Assembly: GCF_900105455.1 (NCBI RefSeq)
Contig: NZ_FNSF01000001.1
Coordinates: 129,001 to 193,000 of the forward strand
DNA: 64,000 nucleotides
From: Tenacibaculum sp. MAR_2009_124
Lineage (GTDB): Bacteria > Bacteroidota > Bacteroidia > Flavobacteriales > Flavobacteriaceae
Direction: 5' to 3'
Shown here: one piece after another, positions 24,701 to 34,900 of the stretch
How the letters are laid out: each line of letters begins with the position of its first letter
How positions within the stretch are numbered: position 1 is the first letter of the stretch
Made by a program: the position numbers and the translations under genes
The notes under the pieces: generated by a model
What the model saw: only the letters and a program-made list of their open reading frames with translations
Databases searched by the model: none
What the model was told of the DNA's origin: nothing

Positions 24701-27700
24701 AAATATGGATGTATATGTTGTTGATCAGTTTGAGAACTTATGTCCAATAGGAGTGGTTGGAGAAATATGGACTTCTGGTATCGGAGTGGGTAGAGGATAT
24801 TTAAATAGAGATGAACTTACCAAGGAAAAATTTATTGAGAATCCATTTATAACAGAAGGAGGAAGATTATACAAAACAGGTGATTTAGGAAGATGGCTTT
24901 CAAATGGTACTTTAGAGTTTGTTGGTCGTTCTGATGATCAGGTAAAGATTAGAGGTTATCGTATTGAATTAGGTGAGATAGAAAATGCATTATCGCAAGT
25001 TACAGGTATTCAAAATAGTTGTGTATTGGCCAAAGAAGATACTATTGGTACAAACCGTTTAATAGGATACGTAGTTGTTGAAGATGAATTTAATAAAGAA
25101 AAGGTACAGGAGGAACTGAAAAGAAGCTTACCCGAATATATGATTCCTATGCTTTGGATAGCGCTGGATGAAATGCCATTAACAGCTAATGGGAAAATTG
25201 ATAAAAAGTCATTGCCAGAACCCGATAGTTCAGAACTATCTGCAAGAGAATATGTAGCTCCTACAAATGAGAGTGAAGAGCAAATGGCCGCTATTTGGCA
25301 AGAATTATTGGGCATAGAAAGAGTTGGTATTCATGATGATTTCTTTGAATTAGGCGGACATAGTTTACTGGCTACTCGATTGGTTTCTATGATTCGTAAG
25401 GAATTGAAGAAAGAGATAGAGATAGCGGGAGTTTTTGAGTTTACAGTACTAGTCGATTTAGCCGCACATGTATCTGAATTGTCAGAAGGAGTAAGGCTTC
25501 CTTCAATTTTAGCTGAAGAACGCCCCGAACGTATTCCTTTATCATTTAGTCAAGAGCGTATTTGGTTTATAGATCAGCTGCAAGGTACTTTGGCATATCA
25601 TATGCCAGTGGTAATATATTTGGAAGGAAACTTAGATAAAACGAATCTAGAGACAACGATTAAAACTATTGTAGCTCGTCATGAAGTGTTACGAACTAAT
25701 ATTTTATCAGCAGATGGTTATGGTTACCAAGAAGTAAGAAGTCATGAAGAATGGAGTTTGAGTCGAGAAACAATATCAGAAAATGAACTAGAAGCAAGTT
25801 TAGGAAAGTATTTGACGATTCCTTTTGATTTAGCGAATGATTATAAATTACGAGCTCGTTTGTATGATTTAGGAGAAAATAAGTATGCATTGGCTTGTGT
25901 TTTCCACCATATTGCAAGTGATGGTTGGTCGGAAGATATTTTAATACAAGAGTTCAATGAACTTTATGCTTCATTACAAATAGGTAAGGAGGCTATTTTA
26001 CCGGAGTTATCTTTACAGTATGCCGATTATGCTATTTGGCAACGCAAGTACTTTGAAGGAGAAGTATTGGAAAATCAACTTTCATATTGGGAGCAAAAGT
26101 TAACCAATGCTAGCGTATTAGAGTTGCCTACTGATTTTATGCGTCCTGCAATTCAAGAAACTGAAGGAGCTAATATAACCATAAACTTAAATGAAGAATT
26201 AGGAACTTCAATCAAAACCTTGTCGAAGCAAGAAAATGTAACAACTTTTATGTTTTTACTGTCGGCATTCAAAGTATTGTTAGCACGTTATAGCGGTCAA
26301 GATGATATTTGTATTGGTACTCCAATAGCTAACCGTACACAATCAGAGTTAGAAGGAATGATAGGATTCTTCGTAAATACGTTGGTATTGCGAAGCGATT
26401 TAAGTGATGATATTAGTTTTAAAGAATTACTAAGTCAAGTAAAAACAACAACATTAGAAGGATACGATAATCAGTTAGCTCCATTTGAGAAAGTGGTGGA
26501 TAAAGTGGTTAAAAATCGTGATATGAGTACAACTCCTTTATTTCAGGTAATGTTCTCATTGGAAAATACAACAGGACCTGCTGTAGAATTGCAAGAAGTA
26601 GAGGAAGAATTCGAACCTTTAGCTATTTCACCATACGAATCGGAAACAGTAAGTTCTCAATTTGATATAACGTTAGACGTAACTGAAGTAGAGTCGACTT
26701 TTGAATTGAGTCTAACATACAGTACTACCTTATTTAAAGAGGAAACCATAGTTCGAATGTTAGAACATTATAAGGAATTATTAGCAAGCATTGTTAATAA
26801 TGTCGAGTTATCAGTAGGTGAGGTAGCAATGTTAACTGAGAAAGAAGAAACTCAATTATTAAATGTGTTTAATGCTGCTGAAGTTACTTATCCATTAGAT
26901 AAAACAGTTGTAGACCTATTTACTGATCAAGTTCAAAAATGTCCAAAAGCGATTGCCCTAACTTTCGAAGGTACAGAATTCAGTTATGAAGAATTAGATA
27001 AGCGTTCAAATCAATTAGCACATTGTTTAGTATCTCAAGGTGTAAAATCTGATGATTTAATAGGAATATGTCTAGAGAGAGGTTTAGATATGGTAGTCGG
27101 AGTATTTGGGATATTAAAAGCAGGAGGTGCCTATGTTCCTATGAAACCAGACTTTCCTAAAGATCGTATTGAATACTTGCTTGAAGATACTGGGTGTTCT
27201 CATGTAGTTACCGATCTAGAAAGCCAAGAAATTGTAGCGCTAAGCTCTGATACTATTCAACTAATAGCAATAGAAAATGTGGCGGATTATGCCACTATTC
27301 CAGTAAAAGTAGAGTATCGTTCATACGACTTGGCCTACGTGATTTATACTTCAGGGAGTACAGGACTGCCAAAAGGAGCTATGATAGAACATGCCGGTTT
27401 ATTGAATCACTTATTATTAATGGTTGATGAACTGAAAATGACAAATGAAAGTGTGGTCGCATTTACAGCGCCGTTCACATTTGATATTTCAGTTTGGCAA
27501 ATGCTAAGTGCATTATTATGTGGAGGTTCAGTAGCAATTTATAGTGAAGAAAGTATTTTGGATATCGATGACTTCCAATCTTCTATCGAAGAGAATAATG
27601 TGAGTCATCTTCAATTAGTACCATCTTATGTTACTAGTTTATTAGAAAGTGGAAATTCGACTGAAGGTTTGTCAAATCTGAGTCATTTCTTAGTAACAGG

Positions 27701-30700
27701 AGAGGCTGCTACAAAATCATTATTAGATAAGTGGTTCTTAATATATCCAAATGTTCCAGTAGTAAACGCTTACGGACCAGCAGAAGCCGCTGATGACATC
27801 ACTTTACACATCATGAATACAACTCCAGTGGGAGCTACAGTACCAATAGGAAAACCTGTGGCAAACATGGATGTTTATGTGGTTGATCGATTTGAAAACT
27901 TATGCCCAATAGGTGTTGTTGGTGAATTATGGACAGCAGGAATTGGTGTTGGACGAGGGTACTTGAATAGAGCTGAGCTTACAGAAGAAAAATTTATAGA
28001 AAATCCGTTCTCTGAAAATGGAGGGCGCTTATATAAAACAGGTGATTTAGGAAGATGGTTACCCGATGGGACTTTAGAATTTGTAGGTAGATCTGATGAT
28101 CAGGTAAAAATTCGAGGCTATCGTATTGAATTAGGTGAAATAGAGAATACATTATCTCAAGTATCAAGTGTTCTGAATTGTTGCGTATTAGCAATGAAAG
28201 ATCAAAATGAGATATACCGTTTGGTAGGATATGTCGTTACAGAAGGAGAATTCAATAAGGATAAAATTCAAAATACTTTAAAAGATAGCTTACCAGATTA
28301 TATGGTACCTATGTTATGGATTTCCTTAGATGAAATGCCCTTAACGGCAAATGGAAAGATTGATAAAAAGTCATTGCCAGAACCAGACAGTTCACAATTA
28401 TCAACAAAAGAATATATAGCGCCAAGAAATGAAATAGAACAAGAATTAGTAAGCATTTGGCAAGATTTGTTGGGAATTGAAAAAATTGGGATTAACGATG
28501 ATTTCTTTGAATTAGGAGGGCATAGTTTGTTGATTGTTCAATTAATAGCTCGTTTACAAAAAATTGGTTACCATATAGCAGTTAGAGATATTTTCTTGAA
28601 CCCTTGTATTACAGGGATTATAGAAAAAATGGTATTGTCGAGTTCAATGTATATAACGCCACCTAATGGAATAACAAAAGATACTGAGGTGATAACACCT
28701 TCAATGGTTCCATTATTAAATTTTGATCAACAAGAAATTGATGCAGTAGTTGCTCAAATTGAAGGAGGTGTTTCTAATATAGAAGATATATATCCTTTAT
28801 CCCCTTTACAAGAAGGAATCTACTTCCATTATTTAATGAGTAATGAAAGCGAAGGAGATCCATATATCTTACCAACCTTACTTTCTTTTGCAAATAAAGA
28901 GAAACGTACATCGTTTGTAGAGGCATTACAGTTTGTAGTAAATCGTCATGATGTATTGCGTACTGCTTTTTTAAGTGAAGGATTACCAAATACAGTTCAA
29001 GTAGTATTTAGAGAAGCAGAATTATCTGTAGAAGAGTATGTTGTTGATTGTGATAAAGACTTAACAACGGAATTGGAAGAATTAGCAGCACCAGGACGCC
29101 ATTGGATGGATGTTTCTAAAGCACCATTGTTAAAACTAAAATCAATAGATGATCCTGAAAACGAAATATGTTATGTAGTTGTTTATCAGCATCATTTAGC
29201 ACTGGATCATATTGGATTAGAGAAGGTTGTTTCTGAAATTGTATTATATCTTTCTGGAAAAGAATCAGAACTTCCAACTCCAGTTTTATATAGAGACTTT
29301 ATTGGGCATACGTTGCATCAACAAGCAACAAATGACAGTGAATCTTATTTCAAAGGGTTGCTTGGAGGTATTCAAGAGCCTACGTATCCTTTTGGGTTAA
29401 CAGATACACGTGATAATTTTAGTGATATAAAAGAAGCACAGTCATTAATTCCAGAAAAGTTAGGGGAAGATCTACGAAATATTAGTATTTCATTAGGTAT
29501 GAGTCCGGCAGTATTATTCCATGCGGCTTTTGGTTTAGTGGTTGGAAGATGTAGTAATACGGATTATGCAATTTTTGGGTCATTACTTTTAGGACGTCTA
29601 CAGGGATCTCTCGGTGCGGCAGATTCATTAGGACTATTCATTAACACATTACCCTTTCTTACAGAATTAAAAGGAACGATATCTGAATATATTGCTGAGG
29701 TTAAGAAAGCATTAACGGAAATGTTGGCTTATGAACAAACGCCTTTATCGGATGTTCATAGCTGGAGCGGTATTTCGAATGAACTTCCAATATTTAGTGC
29801 TCTGATGAATTACCGTCATTCAACTTCAGAAGAAGAGGAAGAAGAGATGTCAGAAGAGTTATTACAAAACGAAGATGTTATTGATTTAGGTCTTGCTGTA
29901 ACAATGGTTAATGAACGTACCAATTATCCGATATCTTTAGATATTGATGACTTTGGAAAAGAGTTTGAGCTTACGGCTCAAATTGATGGCGACATTAATC
30001 CAGAACAATTTTTAGGATATATTGAAGAAGCTTTAAATCAGTTAGTCGTTGCATTAAAAGAGGAGCAAAACATAACTGTGGATAGCTTAACTATTCTACC
30101 TAAAGAAGATGTTCAGTTATTAGAAACATTTAATAATACTGATGTTGCTTATCCATTGGATAAAACAGTAGTTGATTTATTTGCAGATCAAGTATTGAAG
30201 TCTCCAGAAGCTATAGCTGCTGTATTTGAGGGAGAAGAGTTAACCTATAAAGAATTAAACCAACGCTCAAATAAATTAGCTCATTATTTAATTGACGAAG
30301 GAGTAAAAACAGATGATTTAATAGGGATTTGTTTAGATCGAAATTTAGACATGCTCGTAGGTGTTTTGGCAATATTAAAGTCAGGAGGAGCCTATGTTCC
30401 TATAAAACCAGATTTTCCAATGGACCGTATTTCGTACATGGTTGAAGATACAGGTTGTTCTTTAGTCATTACAGATGAGCTAAATGAACTGGTTTTAGAA
30501 TCCTTATTCGATGATACTATTAAGTTAATATCTCTAAATGAAGAGGATATTGCAGACTTTCCAGATTCAGGAATTGAAATGACGTATAGTTCTAATGATT
30601 TGGCGTACATCATTTACACTTCGGGAAGTACAGGGTTGCCAAAAGGTGCCATGATAGAGCATGCAGGTCTGTTAAATCACCTGTTATTAATGGTCGATGA

Positions 30701-31985
30701 TCTCAAAATGAATGAGAAGAGTGCTGTGGCCTTTACTGCTCCGTTTACTTTTGATATTTCTGTATGGCAAATGCTAAGCGGTTTATTGTGTGGAGGTAAA
30801 ATTGTAATTTATAGTGAAGAAAGCATCTTAGATATTTTTAGTTTCCAAGAATCATTATGTAGTAATAAAGTGAGTCATTTACAATTAGTTCCTTCATATG
30901 TTTCGAGTATATTGGATGAAGGAGCTGCTGCAGAAGGATTAGCTAATTTACAGTACTTCTTGGTTACGGGAGAAGCCGCTACGAAGCCATTATTAGAAAA
31001 ATGGTTCTCATCATATCCAAACGTCCCTGTTGTAAATGCTTATGGTCCAGCTGAGGCAGCTGATGATGTTACTTTACACATTATGAATAAAGCTCCGGAA
31101 GGAGTAGCAGTTCCAATTGGAAAACCAGTAGCAAACATGGATATGTATGTAGTAGACCAATTTGATCATTTATGTCCAATTGGTGTTATTGGAGAGCTTT
31201 GGACGAGTGGAATTGGAGTTGGTAGAGGATATTTAAATCGAGCTGAATTAACAAAAGAGAAATTTGTAGCCAATCCATTTACTGAAGATGAAGGTCGCTT
31301 ATATAAAACAGGCGATTTAGGAAAATGGTTACCAGATGGTACATTAGAATTTGTTGGTCGTACAGATGATCAGGTTAAAATTCGTGGTTATCGAATCGAA
31401 TTAGGAGAAATAGAAAATACAATAGTGGCTTTAGATTCTATTAGTCAGTGTTGTGTACTTGCTAAGAAAGACCCAACTGGAGTCAATCGATTAGTAGCTT
31501 ATTTAGTGGTTGAAGAAGGGGCGAATCAAGAGGAACTACAAGAAGCAGTATCCGAAAGTTTACCAAACTATATGATTCCTCAATTGTGGTTTGTTTTAGA
31601 AGAAATGCCTTTAACAGCCAATGGGAAAATTGATAAGAAAGCACTTCCAGAGCCAGATCTTTCACAATTGTCAGATAAAGAATATCTAGCACCAAGAAAT
31701 GAAACTGAAGAACAATTGGTTGCTATTTGGCAAGAGTTACTCGGAATTGAAAAAATCAGTGTTTATGATGATTTCTTTGATTTAGGAGGACATTCGTTAT
31801 TGGCCACTCGACTAGTATCTATGATTCGAACCACATTTGAAACGGAAGTATCTATTCGTGAAATTTTTGAAGAAACAACCATAGAAGAACAAGCATCACT
31901 TATTGAAATCTTTAAATCTTATTTAGAGGAAGAAGATGATAATGAGACTGACGAGGAAAACTATTTAGAAACTATTGAAATATAA
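15744..31985 (+). CDS. Five-module NRPS (predicted X - Asn - X - X - X), 5413 aa
   Basis: Residues 1-60 are a TubC-type docking domain. Modules 1-4 each begin with an LCL condensation domain with HHIASDGWSE; module 5 begins with a dual E/C domain (about 4306-4786, FHYL-x6-GD and HHLALDH). A-domain codes in order: DIWQLTADDK, DATKVGEVGK, DIWQLTADDK, DIWQLTADDK, DIWQLTADDK. The second is near the Asn code (DLTKLGEVGK, from memory); the other four are the Dab-like X type with the unusual core NAYGPAEAADD instead of YGPTE. PCP serines are 1091, 2147, 3207, 4261 and 5351. The dual domain in module 5 implies that the module-4 residue is D. The acidic tail ends YLETIEI, another docking tag. The gene lies 38 bp after the previous one and 10 bp before the next, so they are very likely co-transcribed. 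Four X modules in one protein point to repeated module duplication. Confidence 0.96.
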   Translation: MNLEILEILKISEKEGIKLVLEGDKLSIKSKKTTIDSDLLEKIKNQKEVLISYLKKHQKGTSHIGAEGNIIAFDRTELQQIPLSFNQERLWFIDQLQGSSEEYHIPTIIRLEGELNTSVLEQALKTIVDRHEVLRTNILSEEGIGYQEVVGSDNWFLGSEKVVGEEELSTRLQNYITVPFNLASDYKLRACLYDLGDNKYVLACVFHHIASDGWSENILTNEFVELYSALKSEREVMLPELNLQYIDYAIWQRKYFEGDILDAQLNYWEDKLKGVSTLTLPLNYTRPQIQSNAGADVSTIIDESFSKSLKDLCQQEGVTMPMLLLSVFKLLLSRHSGQDDICVGTSIANRTQSELEGMIGFFVNTLALRTDLSGNPSFRDFLGRVKTTTLEGYKNQQTPFEKIVDRVVTSRDMSTTPLFQVMFDYQNEGAVSEEEKGEADVINADIAIGDLSIEPYEYTNTSAQFDLTLNVSEEGGGIVLSINYCTDLFDETSIERMLEHYKVLLSTVVNNIEQSIGRLPMLTQPETTQLLEVFNETSSKYDLDRTVIDVFKEQVKKGPNAIAAVFEGEELSYEELDKRSNQLAHYILEQGIRSDDLVGICLDRGLDMLVAVLGVLKSGGAYVPIKPDFPMDRISHIIADTKCSLVITDELNELVLESLFEDTITLVAIDENDVLYSKYPGTGLELSYNSGDLAYIIYTSGSTGVPKGAMIEHAGLLNHLLIMIDELHMDDQSVVAFTAPFTFDISVWQLLSALLCGGSITIYSEEKILDINGFQASLTNHKISHLQLVPSYLASLLEAQIVVEGLSALSYFLITGEAVNKSLLNKWFTLYPNVPVVNAYGPAEAADDITLHIMSESPEGDFVPIGKPVANMNVYIVDRFNNLCPVGIVGELWTSGIGVGRGYLNREELTKEKFTVDSFSKNGNRLYKTGDLGKWLPDGTLEFIGRSDDQVKVRGYRIELGEIESILSQIEGVQKSCVLAKDDGEGTNRLVGYVVLDSRITKEVIQEKLKASLPDYMVPTIWIILDEIPLTVNGKIDKKSLPEPDSSELSSRKYVAPRNETEELLVTVWQELLRVDKIGVNDDFFELGGHSLLATRLVSMIRTKMSVEILIRDIFEYTTISELSVHISAPSTGVTLPPVILEERPERIPLSFSQERLWFLDELQGTSEYHMPIAIRLKGELNVTALEQSLKTIVERHEILRTNIVSEEGVGYQEVKKADSWFLLQENSSAETIEGSISEYQATPFNLDKDFKLRACLYNLEDENYVLAVVLHHIASDGWSEDILINEFLELYSSLQKGNSFDLPALNLQYSDYAIWQRKYLEGEVLADQLAYWEKKLKGVDSLKLPLDFERPATQRIEGGNTYLALNEDLTNSVRELCRNEGVTMFMFLLSTFKVLLHRYSGQDDICIGTPIANRTQSDLEGMIGFFVNTLALRSDLSENPSFKDFLKQVKETTLEAYDHQLTPFEKVVDKVVVTRDMSTTPLFQVMFMTENTSVGLTDESETTLDFGGVEISEFESDNIPSKFDITLSIAEGDSDILLNVNYCTALFEKLTIDRMLEHFRELLNSVVKDSTQSVGSLTMLTEEEETKLVTAVNNTEADYPTDKTVVDVFVEQALKAPEAIALVYKNEGLTYEELDERSNQLASYLSSLGVQSNTFVGICMERSIEMLVGILGVLKSGGAYVPIDPAYPKERIDYMLGDAGISIVLTNGTNNEAIKEKDGMTVVALDNDWKEIENHKKEGTNKTVISNNLAYVIYTSGSTGKPKGVPIYHSSLMNYITTCSNQYLGENTSGSYMHLSASFDASMTEIFTPLVNGKMLVISSGSGLDTFKDENLEKYAPYSFIKLTPSHLELLDPVLRKTKNIADRYVLGGEALQPNHLSTFTELNIDSIIINEYGPTEATVGTTTYSFNTLDKHSFIHTFPIGIPMPNMQIYVLDKNLNLVPKGVTGELCIGGVGVSKGYLNREELNKEKFIDNPFKEGDKIYKTGDLGRWLPDGNLEFIGRKDDQVKIRGYRVELGEVENALSTLLIVNQCCVLAKEDVSGTKQLVGYVVSEGSFDKEELQTELKKTLPGYMIPALWVELEEMPLTVNGKLDKKALPEIDGSVLSTKEYVAPRNESEEKLIEIWQQLLGIEKIGVYDDFFELGGHSLLATRLVSLIRKELEKEIAIREIFEYTTIADLALHIATQSKGVLLPEIIAENRDERIPLSFSQERLWFLDQFEGTLAYHIPAIMHIEGELDIDVLEKALKTIVSRHEILRTNLFSSEGIGYQEIVSAENWSLEKKSVSGKSELDKQIHSYLTTPFNLSSDYKLRSCLYDLGANKFVLACIFHHIASDGWSEAILTNEFTELYDALKTDREVNLPELTLQYADYAIWQRKYLEGEILDRQLGYWENKLTGVSTLALPTDYIRPSVQGTAGATFSIDLGEELSGSLKELYHKEGVTPFMFLLASFKVLLARYSGQEDICVGTPIANRTQYELEGMIGFFTNTLALRSDLSGDINFKELLHQVKTTTLEGYDNQLTPFERVVDRVVTTRDVSMTPLFQVMFDYNSEISVVTDEVEENTGTADLLILPHDFSETTAQFDLMFNVNEEESNIFLNVVYCTDLFKEETIARMLENYKTLLKNIVVNIEQPIGDIPMLSQQEETQLLDIFNDTSKEYPLDETVIDLFKRKAQETPEAIAAVFEGDELSYAELDQRSNQLAHYLIDQGVQRDNLVGICLERGLDMIVGILGILKAGGAYVPIKPDFPMDRISYIIEDTDCSIVVTDSLNEFVLESLFDEAINLIAIDDEDVLDSDYPVTDVELSYNPNDLAYIIYTSGSTGLPKGAMIEHAGLLNHLLLMIDELKMSDESVVAFTAPFTFDISVWQMLSALICGGCIAVYNEDTILDIDNFQSSLEEDNVSHLQLVPSYIASLLQGEEVSKGLSGLSYFLVTGEAATKSLLDMWFSLYPSIPVVNAYGPAEAADDVTLHIMEKSPSGVVVPIGKPVANMDVYVVDQFENLCPIGVVGEIWTSGIGVGRGYLNRDELTKEKFIENPFITEGGRLYKTGDLGRWLSNGTLEFVGRSDDQVKIRGYRIELGEIENALSQVTGIQNSCVLAKEDTIGTNRLIGYVVVEDEFNKEKVQEELKRSLPEYMIPMLWIALDEMPLTANGKIDKKSLPEPDSSELSAREYVAPTNESEEQMAAIWQELLGIERVGIHDDFFELGGHSLLATRLVSMIRKELKKEIEIAGVFEFTVLVDLAAHVSELSEGVRLPSILAEERPERIPLSFSQERIWFIDQLQGTLAYHMPVVIYLEGNLDKTNLETTIKTIVARHEVLRTNILSADGYGYQEVRSHEEWSLSRETISENELEASLGKYLTIPFDLANDYKLRARLYDLGENKYALACVFHHIASDGWSEDILIQEFNELYASLQIGKEAILPELSLQYADYAIWQRKYFEGEVLENQLSYWEQKLTNASVLELPTDFMRPAIQETEGANITINLNEELGTSIKTLSKQENVTTFMFLLSAFKVLLARYSGQDDICIGTPIANRTQSELEGMIGFFVNTLVLRSDLSDDISFKELLSQVKTTTLEGYDNQLAPFEKVVDKVVKNRDMSTTPLFQVMFSLENTTGPAVELQEVEEEFEPLAISPYESETVSSQFDITLDVTEVESTFELSLTYSTTLFKEETIVRMLEHYKELLASIVNNVELSVGEVAMLTEKEETQLLNVFNAAEVTYPLDKTVVDLFTDQVQKCPKAIALTFEGTEFSYEELDKRSNQLAHCLVSQGVKSDDLIGICLERGLDMVVGVFGILKAGGAYVPMKPDFPKDRIEYLLEDTGCSHVVTDLESQEIVALSSDTIQLIAIENVADYATIPVKVEYRSYDLAYVIYTSGSTGLPKGAMIEHAGLLNHLLLMVDELKMTNESVVAFTAPFTFDISVWQMLSALLCGGSVAIYSEESILDIDDFQSSIEENNVSHLQLVPSYVTSLLESGNSTEGLSNLSHFLVTGEAATKSLLDKWFLIYPNVPVVNAYGPAEAADDITLHIMNTTPVGATVPIGKPVANMDVYVVDRFENLCPIGVVGELWTAGIGVGRGYLNRAELTEEKFIENPFSENGGRLYKTGDLGRWLPDGTLEFVGRSDDQVKIRGYRIELGEIENTLSQVSSVLNCCVLAMKDQNEIYRLVGYVVTEGEFNKDKIQNTLKDSLPDYMVPMLWISLDEMPLTANGKIDKKSLPEPDSSQLSTKEYIAPRNEIEQELVSIWQDLLGIEKIGINDDFFELGGHSLLIVQLIARLQKIGYHIAVRDIFLNPCITGIIEKMVLSSSMYITPPNGITKDTEVITPSMVPLLNFDQQEIDAVVAQIEGGVSNIEDIYPLSPLQEGIYFHYLMSNESEGDPYILPTLLSFANKEKRTSFVEALQFVVNRHDVLRTAFLSEGLPNTVQVVFREAELSVEEYVVDCDKDLTTELEELAAPGRHWMDVSKAPLLKLKSIDDPENEICYVVVYQHHLALDHIGLEKVVSEIVLYLSGKESELPTPVLYRDFIGHTLHQQATNDSESYFKGLLGGIQEPTYPFGLTDTRDNFSDIKEAQSLIPEKLGEDLRNISISLGMSPAVLFHAAFGLVVGRCSNTDYAIFGSLLLGRLQGSLGAADSLGLFINTLPFLTELKGTISEYIAEVKKALTEMLAYEQTPLSDVHSWSGISNELPIFSALMNYRHSTSEEEEEEMSEELLQNEDVIDLGLAVTMVNERTNYPISLDIDDFGKEFELTAQIDGDINPEQFLGYIEEALNQLVVALKEEQNITVDSLTILPKEDVQLLETFNNTDVAYPLDKTVVDLFADQVLKSPEAIAAVFEGEELTYKELNQRSNKLAHYLIDEGVKTDDLIGICLDRNLDMLVGVLAILKSGGAYVPIKPDFPMDRISYMVEDTGCSLVITDELNELVLESLFDDTIKLISLNEEDIADFPDSGIEMTYSSNDLAYIIYTSGSTGLPKGAMIEHAGLLNHLLLMVDDLKMNEKSAVAFTAPFTFDISVWQMLSGLLCGGKIVIYSEESILDIFSFQESLCSNKVSHLQLVPSYVSSILDEGAAAEGLANLQYFLVTGEAATKPLLEKWFSSYPNVPVVNAYGPAEAADDVTLHIMNKAPEGVAVPIGKPVANMDMYVVDQFDHLCPIGVIGELWTSGIGVGRGYLNRAELTKEKFVANPFTEDEGRLYKTGDLGKWLPDGTLEFVGRTDDQVKIRGYRIELGEIENTIVALDSISQCCVLAKKDPTGVNRLVAYLVVEEGANQEELQEAVSESLPNYMIPQLWFVLEEMPLTANGKIDKKALPEPDLSQLSDKEYLAPRNETEEQLVAIWQELLGIEKISVYDDFFDLGGHSLLATRLVSMIRTTFETEVSIREIFEETTIEEQASLIEIFKSYLEEEDDNETDEENYLETIEI

Positions 31986-31995
31986 GCTTTAAGTA

Positions 31996-34900
31996 ATGAA
32001 TACAGAAATTTTAAGTATCCTAAAGGAAGCAAAACAGGAAGGTGTAAAGATTGGTGTTAAAGGAGATTCTTTAACGGTAAAGACTGTGTCTCCTATTAGT
32101 TCTGAATTACTTCAAAAAATAAAAGAGAACAAACCCGATATAATAGAATATATTCAAAATCTTAGATCAAAAAATAAGACAAGTTCGCTTAAGAAAATAA
32201 CTCCTTATGATCGTGAAACTATAACTAAAGTTCCACTATCATTCGGACAAGAGCGTTTATGGTTTGTTGATAGTTTGCAAGGAAGTCAAGCATATCATAT
32301 GCCTTTTGTATTGCGTTTTGATGGAGAGTTGGATGCATCTCTTATAGAACAATCATTCCGATATATTATAAACCGACATGAGGTATTACGTACAAATATC
32401 TTGTCAGAAGATGGAGTAGGATATCAAAAAGTAGTAAGGTCAGAAGATTGGACTTTAACTCAAGAAACATTATCCGAAGATAAGTTAGAAGAGCGCTTGG
32501 AAGAGTATTTAACGGCTCCGTTTGATTTGGCTAATGATTATAAACTAAGAGTATGTTTATATGATATTGGGAATAAAAAGTATGTATTGGCTTGTGTTTT
32601 CCATCATATTGCAAGTGATGGTTGGTCAGAAGATATTCTAGTAAATGAATTCACGATCATACATAGTTCCTTGCAAGCTGGTATTGAAGTTAATTTGCCA
32701 GAATTAACACTACAATATGCTGATTATGCGGTTTGGCAGCGTAAATATCTGGAAGGAAGTGTTTTAAATTTTCAGCTTTTATATTGGGAAGAAAAGTTGA
32801 AGAATGCTACTCCACTTTCCTTACCAACAGATTATCCAAGACCTGCGGTACAAAGTACTGCAGGTGATCATGTAACTTTTACATTGGATAAAAAATTAAG
32901 TGATGATTTAAACGATTTATGTGAAAAGGAAGGAGTAACAATTTTTATGTTGTTACTAGCCGGATTTAAAGTGTTACTTTCTCGTTATAGCGGTCAAGAT
33001 GATATTTGCATAGGAACTCCAATAGCGAACCGAACCCAATCAGAGTTGGAAGGGATGATAGGTTTCTTTGTAAATACCTTAGCACTTCGAAGTGATTTAA
33101 GCGGAAATCCAAAGTTTTCCGATTTATTAAAACGAATTAAGGATACTACTCTAGAAGGATATGACTATCAATTAGCACCTTTTGAAAGAATTGTAGATCG
33201 CGTTGTTACAGAACGAGATATGAGTAAAAGTCCATTGTTTCAAGTAATGTTTATATTACAAAATACAGCGGCAGGTGATGACGAAGAAGCAAACGAGACT
33301 GAAATAGTATCTGGAGATCTTACAATTTCTGAATATGGATTTGACGCTATCAATGCAATGTTCGATTTATCTTTAGATATATCAGAAGGGAGTCAAGGTA
33401 TTTCTTTTGAAATGGTTTATTGTACAGATTTGTTCAAAGGCACTACTATTGAACGAATGATGAATCATTACCAAGAATTGTTAAAAGGTATTGTAAAAGA
33501 TGCGTCGCAGTATATTGGTGAATTACCAATGTTAACAGCACTAGAAGAGAGTGATCTGATAACAAACTTCAACAATACTTCAATAACGTATCCAGAGGAT
33601 ACCACTGTAATCGATTTATTTTTACAAAGAGTTGAAAAAGCTCCAGAAGATGTGGCAATTGTATATGAAGAGACAGTATTAACATATAAGGAACTTGACG
33701 AGCGCTCTAACCAACTGGCAAACTTTTTATTAACCAATTATACCATCAATAAAGAAGATCCAATAGGTGTTGTTTTAGAGCGTAGTGATTGGCTGTTAGT
33801 TTCTTTTCTAGCTATTTTAAAAACAGGAGGTTGTTATGTGCCTATTGATCCAGCTTATCCAACAGAAAGAAAAGAATATATAGAAAAAGATAGTGGAAGC
33901 ATTTTCATTGTGAACGATGCCTTAATTAATTCTTTTAAAGAGAATAGTTCATTACAAGCAAAAGAAGCTCCTGCGGTTGTAATTAATTCTAAAGATTTAG
34001 TTTATATAATCTATACTTCTGGAAGTACAGGAAAGCCAAAAGGAGTAATGATTGAGCATCGTAATATTATCAATACCCTTTTATCACAGATAACCGCTTT
34101 TTCAATAACTTCTGAAGATCATTGCTTGCAATTTGCGAGTCAGTCTTTCGATGCCTCTATTTGGGAATTAGGAATTTCCCTGTTAGGTGGAGCAAGCTTA
34201 TATATTATAAAGGAAGATAGAAAATCAGAGACAGCGTTTTTTAAAGAGTTTATAAAAGAAAACAAGATCACTTTTGCTACATTACCACCAGCATTTTTAC
34301 AATTATTAAAGGTTGAAGATTTAACAGGATTAAAGACTTTAATTACTGCGGGAGAAGCAATACCATTAGGATTAGCTCAGGCTTTTTCAAAGAGTTACAA
34401 TTATGTAAATGCCTATGGTCCGACGGAAACAAGTATTTGTGCAACCACATTCAATGGAGAAATAACGGAAATTGTTCCTATTGGAAAGCCTATTGACAAT
34501 ACACAAATCTATATTCTAAATGATCTCAATAAATTATTACCTATTGGAGCAGTGGGAGAGTTGTGTATAGGTGGAATAGGTGTTGCAAGGGGATATTTAA
34601 ATAGAGAAGAATTAACCAACGAAAAGTTTATTGATAATCCTTTCAGACAAGGAGAAAGAATATACAAAACTGGTGATTTGGCAAAGTGGCTGCCGAATGG
34701 AGATATAGAATTTATTGGCAGAAAAGATTCTCAGGTAAAAATACGAGGATATCGTATAGAAATAGGAGAAGTCGAAAATGCTTTGGCATCATTAGCTTCA
34801 GTCAATCAAAGTTGTGTATTAGCAAAAGAAGATGTTAAAGGTAATAAGCGTTTAATTGGGTATGTAGTAAGTGAAGAAGATTTCAATAAAGAGAGTATTC

